Positions 1 to 7,401 of a stretch of DNA of 19,030 nucleotides are shown here, piece by piece. Below the pieces are notes generated by a model. It saw only the letters and a list, made by a program, of their open reading frames with translations. It had not been told where the DNA came from and searched no databases. The position numbers and the translations under genes were made by a program. Within the stretch, counting starts at the first letter, position 1, and each line of letters begins with the position of its first letter. The stretch comes from Bacteroidales bacterium Bact_23 (GTDB lineage: Bacteria; Bacteroidota; Bacteroidia; Bacteroidales; Lentimicrobiaceae), in NCBI GenBank assembly GCA_001603685.1, contig LUZO01000118.1, positions 1-19,030 of the forward strand, given 5' to 3'.

Positions 1-34
1 TCAATCTTTTAATCCGGCATTCCTGAAGATTTCG

Positions 35-42
35 TACTTTTA
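35..42 (+). promoter_or_regulatory. Possible -7 promoter box of pgk
   Basis: TACTTTTA matches the Bacteroidota -7 consensus TAnnTTTG at all defined bases except the last. It ends 27 bases before the ATG, close to the spacing of the better boxes in this window. No convincing TTTG element lies at -33, so the assignment rests on the box and its position only. Confidence 0.35.
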
Positions 43-69
43 CAAAAAATAATCAATAACTATTTTATT

Positions 70-1329
70 ATGAAACACATTGATTCATATGATTTTACCG
101 GCAAGCGTGCACTGATCCGCGTAGATTTTAATGTGCCGCTCAACGAAGAGCTGAAGATTACCGACACCACCCGCATTGATGCAGCCCTTCCCACCATCAG
201 GAAAGTACTCGCCGGAGGTGGTTCCGTTATCCTTATGTCGCATCTGGGACGCCCAAAAAAGAATTTCGAGAATAAATTATCGCTTAAACATATTGTTCCT
301 TACCTGAGCCATGTGCTTGGCCAGGAGGTAAAATTTGCCGACGACTGCATGGGCGAATCGGCCAAAACACTCTCGGCATCGCTAAAACCCGGCGAAGTAC
401 TACTGCTCGAAAACCTCCGCTATTACGAAGAGGAAGAGGGCAAGCCCCGCCTCCCCGAAACCGCAACCGACGAGGAGAAGAAAGCTGCCAAAGCCGTAAC
501 CAAAGAGAAACAGAAAGAGTTCACCAAACAGCTCTCCACTTACGGCGATTGCTACATCAACGATGCATTCGGTACCGCACACCGGGCACATGCTTCCACC
601 GCGCTGGTAGCCAAATATTTCCCCAACGACAAGATGTTCGGTTACCTGATGAATGCCGAGGTAGCCAGCCTGAACAAGGTGCTGAAAGAGGGCAAAAAAC
701 CGTTCACTGCCGTACTGGGAGGCGCTAAGGTATCGGGTAAGATCCAGATTATCAATCACCTGCTCGACAAGGTTGACAACCTGATTATCGGTGGTGGCAT
801 GATGTTCACCTTCATCAAGGCAATGGGCGGCAAAATCGGCGGCTCACTCGTTGAGGACGAGCTGCTCGATCTGGCCATCAACACCCTGGAAGGAGCCAAA
901 ATGCAGGGAGTAAACATCATCCTTCCGGTTGATGCCGTAGTTGCCAATGCATTTGCCAACGATGCCGATAAAAAAACGGTAAAGGCCGGCGAAGTACCCG
1001 ATGGCTGGATGGGACTCGACATCGGCCCCGAATCGGTTAAACTGTTTGACTCCGTACTGATGAATTCGGAAACCATTCTGTGGAACGGCCCCATGGGTGT
1101 GTTCGAAATGCCGTCGTTTGCCGAAGGAACCATCCAGGTAGCCAAATCAATTGCAAAGGCAACGCAGAAAGGCGCTTTCTCGCTGGTTGGCGGCGGCGAC
1201 TCGGTAGCAGCCGTAAACAAGTTTAAACTGGCCGATCAGGTGAGTTATGTCAGCACCGGCGGCGGCGCCATGCTCGAGTTCATTGAAGGAAAGATTCTTC
1301 CAGGCGTAGCCGCCATCGAAGAAGAGTAA
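70..1329 (+). CDS. pgk: Phosphoglycerate kinase
   Basis: A 419-residue cytosolic enzyme of glycolysis and gluconeogenesis that transfers phosphate between 1,3-bisphosphoglycerate and ADP. The family signature RVDFNVPLN is at about residues 17-25, the substrate-binding segments SHLGRPK at 57-63 and FGTAHRAHAS at 167-176, the hinge/nucleotide segment GAKVSGK at 218-224, and the ATP-site motifs WNGPMGVFE at 338-346 and GGGDSVAAV at 374-382. The C-terminal VSTGGGAMLEFIEG is intact. The protein is longer than the usual ~390-400 residues because of a highly charged Glu/Lys-rich insertion at about 120-157, which I recall as common in Bacteroidota PGKs. The ATG start is preceded by an A/T-rich leader without a Shine-Dalgarno sequence, which is normal for the phylum. 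The gene stands alone and ends at its own hairpins. Confidence 0.98.
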   Translation: MKHIDSYDFTGKRALIRVDFNVPLNEELKITDTTRIDAALPTIRKVLAGGGSVILMSHLGRPKKNFENKLSLKHIVPYLSHVLGQEVKFADDCMGESAKTLSASLKPGEVLLLENLRYYEEEEGKPRLPETATDEEKKAAKAVTKEKQKEFTKQLSTYGDCYINDAFGTAHRAHASTALVAKYFPNDKMFGYLMNAEVASLNKVLKEGKKPFTAVLGGAKVSGKIQIINHLLDKVDNLIIGGGMMFTFIKAMGGKIGGSLVEDELLDLAINTLEGAKMQGVNIILPVDAVVANAFANDADKKTVKAGEVPDGWMGLDIGPESVKLFDSVLMNSETILWNGPMGVFEMPSFAEGTIQVAKSIAKATQKGAFSLVGGGDSVAAVNKFKLADQVSYVSTGGGAMLEFIEGKILPGVAAIEEE

Positions 1330-1341
1330 TCCCTTACGGTA

Positions 1342-1370
1342 ATTCTGCAGAAAACCCTTTACTGCAGAAT
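1342..1370 (+). repeat. Perfect 9-bp inverted repeat just after pgk
   Basis: ATTCTGCAG (1342-1350) is the exact reverse complement of CTGCAGAAT (1362-1370), leaving an 11-base loop. It lies 12 bases past the pgk stop and 51 bases before the T-tract terminator. No T-run follows it, so it is more likely an mRNA 3'-end stabiliser or processing structure than a terminator. Confidence 0.6.
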
Positions 1371-1421
1371 CTGATGATTATCCGGGATGATACCGCTGCA
1401 GCATACAGCCATCTCAAACTA

Positions 1422-1457
1422 AAAAAAGCCCCTGAGCATCACAGCCGGGGCTTTTTT
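1422..1457. terminator. Bidirectional intrinsic terminator between pgk and the TPR gene
   Basis: AAAAAAGCCCC (1422-1432) pairs with GGGGCTTTTTT (1447-1457) around a 14-base loop. The A-tract on one side and T-tract on the other give a U-tailed hairpin for transcripts from either strand. It sits between the 3' ends of two convergent genes, pgk (+) and the TPR-protein gene (-), so it can serve both. Confidence 0.85.
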
Positions 1458-1472
1458 ATTCCGGGTCATTCA

Positions 1473-3707
1473 TCATTTATCCGTTCCAACCCTGAAGCGG
1501 ACATAATCGATCATCAGTGGTATTTCGTTCTTATCCACCCCGCACGAAATCAGAATATGCTTGTCGGAGACAAAACCCTTCAGGAATGAGCGGATATCGC
1601 CGTACCGCATTTTCACACTGCTGATGTAGTAGTCAGCGGCCTGCTCCCTGTCGCCTTTGCAGAATGCCAGATGCCCGGCATTCATATAGTCGTAGGCGTT
1701 GGGCTCCATGGCCAGCAACTGAGCATAATAGGGTGCCGCCTCATCCGTTCTGCCAAGCAGCAGCAGACACCAGGCCACCGGACGCATGCCGCGCGCCGAA
1801 CCCTGATCGGCGAACTCAATGCGGTAGAAGTAATCCAGCGCTTTTTCGGGTTCATTCAGGTTCAGGTAGCAGGTTCCGATGGCTGCCGCCGTTTTCAGGT
1901 TGTCCGGTTCAAGGCTGTCGAGTTCCAGATAGGTATCGAGGGCCGAGCGGGTATCGTTCATTTTCAGGTGACACTGCGATATCTTGCCCAGCAGCCACGC
2001 CCGGTTGGTATCGAAAAGGTCGGCTTTGCGGTAACAGGCAATCGCTTCCCTGTAATCGCCCTTTTGCTGATGGCAGTAACCCGATTTTTCGTACAGTTCG
2101 GCAAAGCTCTCCCCGCTCTTTTCAAGGAGCTGGTAAATCCGCAACGCCTCATCGTAATGATCGTGATCGAAGTAGAAGGATGCGATTTCCCTGTAGCGGG
2201 AGAGGTCTTCCACCAGCAGCCCGAATACGGAAGTGAGATGCACCTCGAGCGGAAAGGCGAAGATATCGCCGATCTCATATCTGAGCGGGTGCAGCCTGAA
2301 AAAGCGATACAGATCCTGAATGTAGTGAATCACCAGGCGCTTGTTTCTCAGATAGGGGTCATTCAGCTCCTCGCTCAGCAGTTCATCGTACTGTTCAGAT
2401 TCGGCAGCGAGCATCTGCTGCATCATGTTTTTCTGCGCTTCGGGCATCCCGGAAATATTCAGGATAAACGAGAATTTATCCGAATTGCACATGAAAACCG
2501 ATTTCTCAATTCCCTCGGACAGAATGTTCCGGAACGAAGCCTCTTCGTTCCTGAGCGCCCTGACTACGGCATGGTGTTCTTTGTAGAACGGCATAAACCA
2601 GTTCGGAAGTTCCGAAAAGAAGGGGAAGTTTTTGAGCATGGAAAAGGCGCCGAGGAAAACATCAGCTCCCTCCATCTGCATATTGGTCAGGTCTTCGAGT
2701 TTCTGTACCAGGCCGGGCTGATTATCAAAATACTTCTCCCAGTCGGGATTTTTATCCTGAAACTCCTCCGGCGACATCAGTTTATCGAGGTTCAGCTTTT
2801 CATTCAGCTCCTGGTTAAAGCGGATTACATCGGGAATAATCTCCTCGCGAAATTTCCGGGTAATCTTTTCGGTATCTTTCGACCGGATCAGCTGAATGAT
2901 TACCGATTCCGCCTCGGCAGCAAAACGGTCGTTTCCGCGAAGCAGCAGAAGCCGCTCCATCAGGGCGGGATAGAGCATGATCCGCTTGTCGTAAATGCCC
3001 ATGGCGATGATTAAGCCTACCAGGGCGCGTTGTGATATCCTCGGATCGTCGTCGTGATAGAGACGAATCAGAATCTCCATTTTCCGGTAATCGAAGCAGC
3101 GGAGCATTCCCAGGGTAAGGGCGCTCACCATCATTGATTTTTCATACCAGGGGATGGAGGAACTTCCGAATATCCGGATGACTCTTTCGGCATCGTCTTC
3201 GGTGAGTTTGGCGGTAAGCCAGAGCAGCTGAAATGCCCTGATTATGGCCTTCCGGTGATGGATGGCCGTTTCACTTTCGGTTTCATCGTCGAACAGCACG
3301 GTGCTGCGAAGCATCTCGTCCAGTTCATGATCGAACGACAGCCCCATCAGGCTTTCGGCCATATCCTCGCTCGACTGCCGCATGTTGCGTTCCAGATCCT
3401 GCCTGATCGCTTCGATATTTGTTCCCGATTTTGCCAGAAGATGCATCTTCAGCTTGTCGGCAAGTTCGTAAACCGATACCAGCAAATGATTATAAATCTG
3501 CTCCCTTTGCGGATCGGAAACGCCTTTTATGGTGTAACTCAGCATATTGCCATAAGTGAAGCGCAGTTCGTCCACTTTGGCAAGGTGGCCGGTATTCCCC
3601 TTTTGCGAAGCCACCGCAGCAATCTTATCGAGGGCGTCAAGCACCCTCTGCTGCTCCAGCAACGCACAAACGCGGTCGTACCACTCTTTTATCTCTTGTT
3701 GATTCAT
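1473..3707 (-). CDS. Large TPR-repeat protein with helical N-terminal region, function unknown
   Basis: A 744-residue protein starting at the ATG at 3707; an in-frame TTG at 3722 would add five residues but overlaps the predicted promoter. There is no signal peptide or membrane segment, so it is probably cytoplasmic. The first ~500 residues are strongly helical and charged, with possible HEAT-like helical pairs at about 150-280, and match no domain I can name. From about 505 to 700 there are clear tetratricopeptide repeats in tandem, with helix pairs such as YDEALRIYQLLEKSG, YREAIACYRKADLFD, TRSALDTYLELDSLEPDN, PEKALDYFYRIEFAD, TDEAAPYYAQLLAMEPN and REQAADYYISSVKM. TPRs usually bind partner proteins, so a scaffold or chaperone-like role is possible, but the partner is unknown. 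It is last of four minus-strand genes but has a 220-bp gap before it and probably its own promoter. Confidence 0.85.
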   Translation of the reverse strand: MNQQEIKEWYDRVCALLEQQRVLDALDKIAAVASQKGNTGHLAKVDELRFTYGNMLSYTIKGVSDPQREQIYNHLLVSVYELADKLKMHLLAKSGTNIEAIRQDLERNMRQSSEDMAESLMGLSFDHELDEMLRSTVLFDDETESETAIHHRKAIIRAFQLLWLTAKLTEDDAERVIRIFGSSSIPWYEKSMMVSALTLGMLRCFDYRKMEILIRLYHDDDPRISQRALVGLIIAMGIYDKRIMLYPALMERLLLLRGNDRFAAEAESVIIQLIRSKDTEKITRKFREEIIPDVIRFNQELNEKLNLDKLMSPEEFQDKNPDWEKYFDNQPGLVQKLEDLTNMQMEGADVFLGAFSMLKNFPFFSELPNWFMPFYKEHHAVVRALRNEEASFRNILSEGIEKSVFMCNSDKFSFILNISGMPEAQKNMMQQMLAAESEQYDELLSEELNDPYLRNKRLVIHYIQDLYRFFRLHPLRYEIGDIFAFPLEVHLTSVFGLLVEDLSRYREIASFYFDHDHYDEALRIYQLLEKSGESFAELYEKSGYCHQQKGDYREAIACYRKADLFDTNRAWLLGKISQCHLKMNDTRSALDTYLELDSLEPDNLKTAAAIGTCYLNLNEPEKALDYFYRIEFADQGSARGMRPVAWCLLLLGRTDEAAPYYAQLLAMEPNAYDYMNAGHLAFCKGDREQAADYYISSVKMRYGDIRSFLKGFVSDKHILISCGVDKNEIPLMIDYVRFRVGTDK

Positions 3708-3719
3708 TGTCAGTGTTTT

Positions 3720-3751
3720 CAAAATTCCGGTCTTCCGGCACGATTTTCAAA
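3720..3751 (-). promoter_or_regulatory. Possible promoter of the TPR gene
   Basis: On the minus strand TTTG (3748-3751) is followed after 20 bases by GAATTTTG (3720-3727), one mismatch from the TAnnTTTG -7 box. The spacing suits a Bacteroidota promoter. The box ends only 12 bases before the ATG at 3707, so the transcript would be nearly leaderless; this lowers confidence. Confidence 0.3.
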
Positions 3752-3875
3752 CGGCTCTCCGTTTCCGGATTTTCAACCCGCCGGATGTCCGTAAATAATA
3801 CACCAAAAACCATGCAGCAGGGATTATTCTGCCACATTTACAGTTTTGTGCGCCATTTTGATGTCAGAATCTGAT

Positions 3876-3902
3876 ATTCCGGCGATTGATTGCGCCAGGA
3901 AT
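3876..3902 (-). terminator. Hairpin downstream of the tRNA-dihydrouridine synthase gene
   Basis: ATTCCGGCG (3876-3884) pairs with CGCC-A-GGAAT (3893-3902), a 9-bp stem with one bulged A and an 8-base loop. It lies 25 bases past the stop codon on the minus strand. No T-run follows in that direction, so it is a candidate 3'-end structure rather than a proven intrinsic terminator. Confidence 0.35.
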
Positions 3903-3927
3903 GTTTATTTGCGGGAATTTCCGGATC

Positions 3928-4923
3928 TCAGCCACGGCTGCTGCGGAACTCTTCGATGATGTTTAAAGCTTCGGCTGCCGCACGGCTCTCCATCAGTTTT
4001 GCACGAAGCGATGCGGCACCTTCAAAACCATTCACATAGATTTTGAAGAAGCGTTTCAGGATGTTGAAGTTTTGGGTGGTTTTCCAGGTGTCGTCGAACA
4101 GCCGGATGTGCTTTTCGAGCAGATTGAGTTTCTCGGCTTCCGGCCTGTCGTGGGCGCTTCCGGCGAAAATCCAGGGGCTGGCAAATACTCCCCGTCCGAC
4201 CATCACCCCATCGGCTCCGGTTTCTCCGAGAAGCTGCAGGCCTTGTGTGTAGCTCTCCACATCGCCGTTTCCGACGATTCGTACCTCAGGTGCCAGACTG
4301 TTCCGCAAACCGGCTGCTATCTTAACCTGCTCCCATTCGGCAGGCTTCAGCGACATCATCTTCTTTGTGCGGGCATGAAGGGTGATGGCGGAGAGATTGC
4401 ATCCGAGCAGGTGCGATATCCACGATTCGGTGGTATGCTCCCTGATTCCGGTTCTGGTTTTCACGCTCACCGGCAGCCCCGAGCCTTCGCGCGTGGCCTG
4501 AATGATTTCGGAAACCAGCCCGTTTTGCCCGATAAGTGCGGAACAGGCACCCTGCTTTGCAATTTTATCGGCGGGACAGCCCATATTGATGTCTATTCCG
4601 TCGAAGTCGAAATTATCGGCGATAAACCTTGATGCCTCGAAAAACAGTTCGGGATTGCTGCCCCAAATCTGTGCAACCAGTGCGCTTCCCGATTTTTTCA
4701 GCAACTCCCTTTCCGTTTGGTTTACCCGCAGGCGGTGAATTACCGCTTCCCTGCCTTTGGGATGGCACAGCCCGTCAACTGAGGTGAACTCGGTAAACAG
4801 AACCTGCAGTTTTTCGGGTGAGGAGACCGAAAGGATAACTTCCCTGAATACGGTATCGGTAACATCCTCCATGGGTGCGAGGACAAAAAAGGGCGTTTTC
4901 AGTGTTTTCCAGAAATCAGTCAA
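3928..4923 (-). CDS. tRNA-dihydrouridine synthase (Dus family, DusB-like)
   Basis: A 331-residue FMN enzyme that uses NADPH to reduce specific uridines in tRNA to dihydrouridine. The TIM-barrel signature APMEDVTD is at residues 16-23. The catalytic cysteine is C116 in the NMGCP motif at 113-117. The other expected barrel residues are K155 in VKTRTG and H183 in TLHART, and the FMN-phosphate glycines are in GNGD (218-221) and GRG (243-245). Length fits the family. The start is a TTG: the only in-frame ATG downstream is residue 18, inside the APM signature, and no ATG lies between the TTG and the upstream in-frame stop. The gene follows the TetR-like gene by 81 bp with no good promoter between them, so the two are probably co-transcribed. 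Which tRNA position it modifies cannot be read from the sequence. Confidence 0.93.
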   Translation of the reverse strand: MTDFWKTLKTPFFVLAPMEDVTDTVFREVILSVSSPEKLQVLFTEFTSVDGLCHPKGREAVIHRLRVNQTERELLKKSGSALVAQIWGSNPELFFEASRFIADNFDFDGIDINMGCPADKIAKQGACSALIGQNGLVSEIIQATREGSGLPVSVKTRTGIREHTTESWISHLLGCNLSAITLHARTKKMMSLKPAEWEQVKIAAGLRNSLAPEVRIVGNGDVESYTQGLQLLGETGADGVMVGRGVFASPWIFAGSAHDRPEAEKLNLLEKHIRLFDDTWKTTQNFNILKRFFKIYVNGFEGAASLRAKLMESRAAAEALNIIEEFRSSRG

Positions 4924-4936
4924 AGCGTAATTGTTT

Positions 4937-4962
4937 TTCCGCTTTTTAAAACAATGGCGGAA
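4937..4962 (-). repeat. Inverted repeat ahead of the dihydrouridine synthase start
   Basis: TTCCGC (4937-4942) and GCGGAA (4957-4962) form a 6-bp stem with a 14-base A/T-rich loop. It ends 13 bases upstream of the TTG start on the minus strand, within the TetR-to-synthase gap. It could affect translation from the weak start codon; this is inference. Confidence 0.3.
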
Positions 4963-5004
4963 CCGGAATGTTCAGGGGCGGAGCGGTCTGATCAGCGGGG
5001 CGGT

Positions 5005-5622
5005 TCAGTCCATTTTGTAGATTTCCCGGAGTCTTTTATAGTGATTCAGTCCCTCTTCGTTGGCGATGCCGTGAATAAAATTATCGAACATCACATCGTA
5101 GAGCACATTGAAGGAGAACTTCTCGGGCGGGAAGAAAGCGGGGTTGTGAAGATCCAGTAACCTGCTGATATAGAGCCGTGCCAGCAGTTCAACGCTGAGG
5201 TCTTCGCGGTAGATGCCCTGCCTTATCCCTTTCTCGATGTTAATCTTTACCTTTCCGGAGATAAATTCAATCCGTTCTTCGAGGTGAGCCTGATAGATTT
5301 CGGGATAGAGCGATTTCAGATCATGGGTAATGCTGGGGGTGACAGCCAGAAAACGCCGGCTGACTTCACGGCTGACAATCATCAGGATTTCAATGGCGTT
5401 GGTCCCCTCAAAATTATTTTCATCGAAGATGGCTTTGAAGGAGTTCCGCTCATTTTCGAGCAGTTTCTCAATCAGTCCGGCTTCATTGCCAAACATACGG
5501 ATGAGTTCTGCGGCATCGATGCCCAGATGGCTGCCAATCAGTTCAAAGCTCAGGCAGCTTACCCCCTTATCCAGAGACAGCTCCCTGATTTCCTTTAATA
5601 TATCCTGTTGATTATTTCCCAT
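5005..5622 (-). CDS. TetR/AcrR-like transcriptional regulator
   Basis: A 205-residue all-helical protein of TetR-repressor size. An N-terminal helix (about 8-20) and a helix-turn-helix-like stretch SFELIGSHLGIDAAELIRMF (25-44) are followed by a helix starting NEAGLIEKLLENE. This is the usual TetR_N layout, although the turn and YxYF-type motif are diverged (IRMFGNEAGL). The remaining ~140 residues form a helical domain with no close family recognised, as is common for TetR ligand-binding domains. The ATG at 5622 is chosen over an in-frame GTG at 5643 because the GTG adds seven residues that are not needed and lies inside the palindrome at the predicted transcription start. It lies between the Asp-box gene and the dihydrouridine synthase gene. 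Its ligand and targets are unknown; self-regulation is likely given the palindrome upstream. Confidence 0.82.
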   Translation of the reverse strand: MGNNQQDILKEIRELSLDKGVSCLSFELIGSHLGIDAAELIRMFGNEAGLIEKLLENERNSFKAIFDENNFEGTNAIEILMIVSREVSRRFLAVTPSITHDLKSLYPEIYQAHLEERIEFISGKVKINIEKGIRQGIYREDLSVELLARLYISRLLDLHNPAFFPPEKFSFNVLYDVMFDNFIHGIANEEGLNHYKRLREIYKMD

Positions 5623-5640
5623 TTTTACCCATTTTGCCGG

Positions 5641-5654
5641 CACCTCCGGTGGTG
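5641..5654. promoter_or_regulatory. Candidate operator palindrome at the TetR-gene start site
   Basis: The 14-mer CACCTCCGGTGGTG equals its own reverse complement except at positions 5 and 10, giving half-sites CACCnCC and GGnGGTG. It lies between the predicted -7 box (5657-5664) and the ATG (5622), where a repressor would block initiation. Binding by the encoded TetR-like protein is inference. Confidence 0.4.
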
Positions 5655-5656
5655 TG

Positions 5657-5664
5657 CGAAAATA
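5657..5664 (-). promoter_or_regulatory. Possible -7 promoter box of the TetR-like gene
   Basis: On the minus strand this reads TATTTTCG, one mismatch from TAnnTTTG. A TTG lies 23 bases upstream in the -33 zone. The box ends 34 bases before the ATG. Confidence 0.4.
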
Positions 5665-5711
5665 ATGATTTATTCTGCCGCCGGTGACAACCTCATAAAG
5701 AAAATACGGCC

Positions 5712-7274
5712 TCAGGGCGAATAAACAATTTTATAGTCTTTGCGGTTCACTCCGGCTTCCATTCTGAGCAAATAAACTCCGGGGCTGAGTCCGGCGCTTT
5801 TCAGGTCAAGCTCTTCGATGTACTTTCCGGCCGGAAGTTTCCTGCTGTCCATCACTGCGGCTACCTTACGGCCAAGCTGATCGTAGAGGGTAAGGCTTAC
5901 GGTTGACGCTTCCCTGAGTTTAAACGAAACGGCGGTAGATTTGCTGAACGGATTTGGCGAAGCAGAAATGGCAGCAACCGGTGCCATCATCTGATAATCG
6001 GCCAGCTTAACGATTTCGCTGTCAACAATGGCGGTGTACAAGCTGAGCTGGTTGTTGTGAAGCCTGGTCCATACCGGTCTTACCACATTGTTGTGGGCAG
6101 CTATGTTGTTGTAATCGCCGAAAAAGACATTCGGATTCGGGATAAAGGGCGATTCACTTACTCTGAAGTTCTGAAATGTCTCCCCGCCGTCGCCCGAGAA
6201 AGCGATATAAACATCGGTATTCTCATCGGGATAATTTCTCCGGTCGTAAAAGACAAACCAGAGGTTGCCGTTTGTCTGGTCGATGGCCATCCACGAGAAA
6301 AACTGATGTTTTCCGGGTTCATCATCGTTCACCCTGAGGGGTGCGCTCCAGGTTGATCCGTTGTCGGTTGATTTTACCAGCCATACATCGGTATCGTTGG
6401 CTCCGTTGCGCTGGTCAGTCCAGTTTATGTAGATGGTTCCCCTGTACGGGCTGTTGCTGTTATCGCAGCAGATTACCGGAAAGCCGTTGGCCCGGTATAT
6501 GCCGGGAATACTGAAATCCCATCCGCCGGGCTGGTCGCTCACAAAGATATCCTCATCCAGCCAGGTATCGCCTCCGTCAAGCGAGCGATCGAACATAATG
6601 CCGCCCGGGCCTGCCCACGACAGGTAAATCTGCCCTTCGGGGCCAACTGCCGGCATCGCTCCCTCCATGGTTCCGTCGCCGTCGAGGCAATCACCGGCCC
6701 GCTTGCTTATTCTTACCGGCTCGCTCCAGGTTTCTCCCTGATCAACCGATCTGGAGAACCTGATGATGCTGCTGTCGGCGGGGTTGGCGCTGCCGTATTC
6801 GTCGAATTGCGTCCAGGCAACATACAGATGGTTGTTATACGGATTCACGGCAGCCCACTCCTTGTCCTGCGCTTTGCCGGGAATCAGGCCGATTCCTGCG
6901 CCGTCGTTCCAGCTCACTCCCATATCGGTGCTTTTCTGGCAGACAATACGGTCTATCCATTCACCGCCCGGGGGATTGGAAAGGTGGAAAAAGTAGTAAT
7001 TGCCCAAAGTATCAACAATCACACAGGGATCGCCCCACACACCCAGCGTTGGCGAGAAAAGGCGGCCGTCGCTCCAGCTATAACCGCCGTCGGACGATAG
7101 ATAATAATTGTAAATGTTCGCACCGACAATTATGTGATCCGTATTCCTCGGATTGATGTAAACGGAGGGTTCGTTCGGTTCGCGGAGAGTTCCCAGCAGG
7201 ATGTTGGGATGCTGGGCAAAGCCCGCTGCCTGGAGCAGAACGAACAGGAGCATCAACAGCTTACGGTTTATCAT
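5712..7274 (-). CDS. Secreted Asp-box (BNR) repeat protein with type IX secretion sorting domain
   Basis: A 520-residue protein. The ATG at 7274 gives a classical signal peptide (MINRKLLMLLFVLLQAAGFAQ); starting at the longer frame end would bury it. Six Asp-box motifs of the S-x-D-x-G-x-T-W type lie at about residues 61, 115, 176, 231, 302 and 360 (for example SVDQGETW, SLDGGDTW, STDNGSTW), indicating a sialidase-type six-bladed beta-propeller. The last ~85 residues (about 435-520) are a type IX secretion C-terminal domain with SPNPFSKSTAVSF, LYDQLGRKV, AGKYIEELDLKSAGLSPGVYLLRM. The protein is therefore probably exported through the outer membrane and released or surface-attached. I do not see the FRIP motif or a clear arginine triad of GH33 sialidases, so a sialidase activity is not supported. 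It diverges from the symporter gene. Confidence 0.88.
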   Translation of the reverse strand: MINRKLLMLLFVLLQAAGFAQHPNILLGTLREPNEPSVYINPRNTDHIIVGANIYNYYLSSDGGYSWSDGRLFSPTLGVWGDPCVIVDTLGNYYFFHLSNPPGGEWIDRIVCQKSTDMGVSWNDGAGIGLIPGKAQDKEWAAVNPYNNHLYVAWTQFDEYGSANPADSSIIRFSRSVDQGETWSEPVRISKRAGDCLDGDGTMEGAMPAVGPEGQIYLSWAGPGGIMFDRSLDGGDTWLDEDIFVSDQPGGWDFSIPGIYRANGFPVICCDNSNSPYRGTIYINWTDQRNGANDTDVWLVKSTDNGSTWSAPLRVNDDEPGKHQFFSWMAIDQTNGNLWFVFYDRRNYPDENTDVYIAFSGDGGETFQNFRVSESPFIPNPNVFFGDYNNIAAHNNVVRPVWTRLHNNQLSLYTAIVDSEIVKLADYQMMAPVAAISASPNPFSKSTAVSFKLREASTVSLTLYDQLGRKVAAVMDSRKLPAGKYIEELDLKSAGLSPGVYLLRMEAGVNRKDYKIVYSP

Positions 7275-7293
7275 ATCGCGGTATATTTTAATC

Positions 7294-7353
7294 CAAAAAT
7301 AAACATTTACGGCAGGTTTTTCATGAAAAAACATCATCTGTTGCGTATGTTTG
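7294..7353. promoter_or_regulatory. Symmetric bidirectional promoter with central palindrome
   Basis: The minus strand carries TATTTTTG (7294-7301) for the Asp-box gene and the plus strand TATGTTTG (7346-7353) for the symporter; both match TAnnTTTG exactly. A perfect 14-bp palindrome, TTTTTCATGAAAAA (7317-7330), lies exactly midway, 15 bp from each box. It occupies the shared -33 region of both promoters. The boxes end 19 bases (Asp-box gene) and 48 bases (symporter) before the start codons. Confidence 0.65.
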
Positions 7354-7401
7354 CAAAATAATACCGATTGGGAAAATAAACTTCAGCAACAGTTTGCCGC
7401 T

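Noticed and set aside
1374..1589. 71-codon plus-strand frame after pgk
   Set aside because: It runs through the bidirectional terminator and into the 3' end of the convergent TPR gene, and the peptide looks random.
1671..3014. 447-codon open frame on the plus strand opposite the TPR gene
   Set aside because: It lies wholly inside the strongly supported TPR coding sequence, has no domain-like composition, and no promoter or leader; a mirror effect of codon use.
3864..3874. Short palindrome-like TCAGAATCTGA as an operator
   Set aside because: Only five paired bases around one centre base, in a region with no clear nearby promoter; chance is likely.
7351..7401. TTG start extending the symporter by 17 residues
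   Set aside because: The TTG overlaps the last bases of the exact -7 box, so it would lie upstream of the transcript start, and the extension is not needed by the family.
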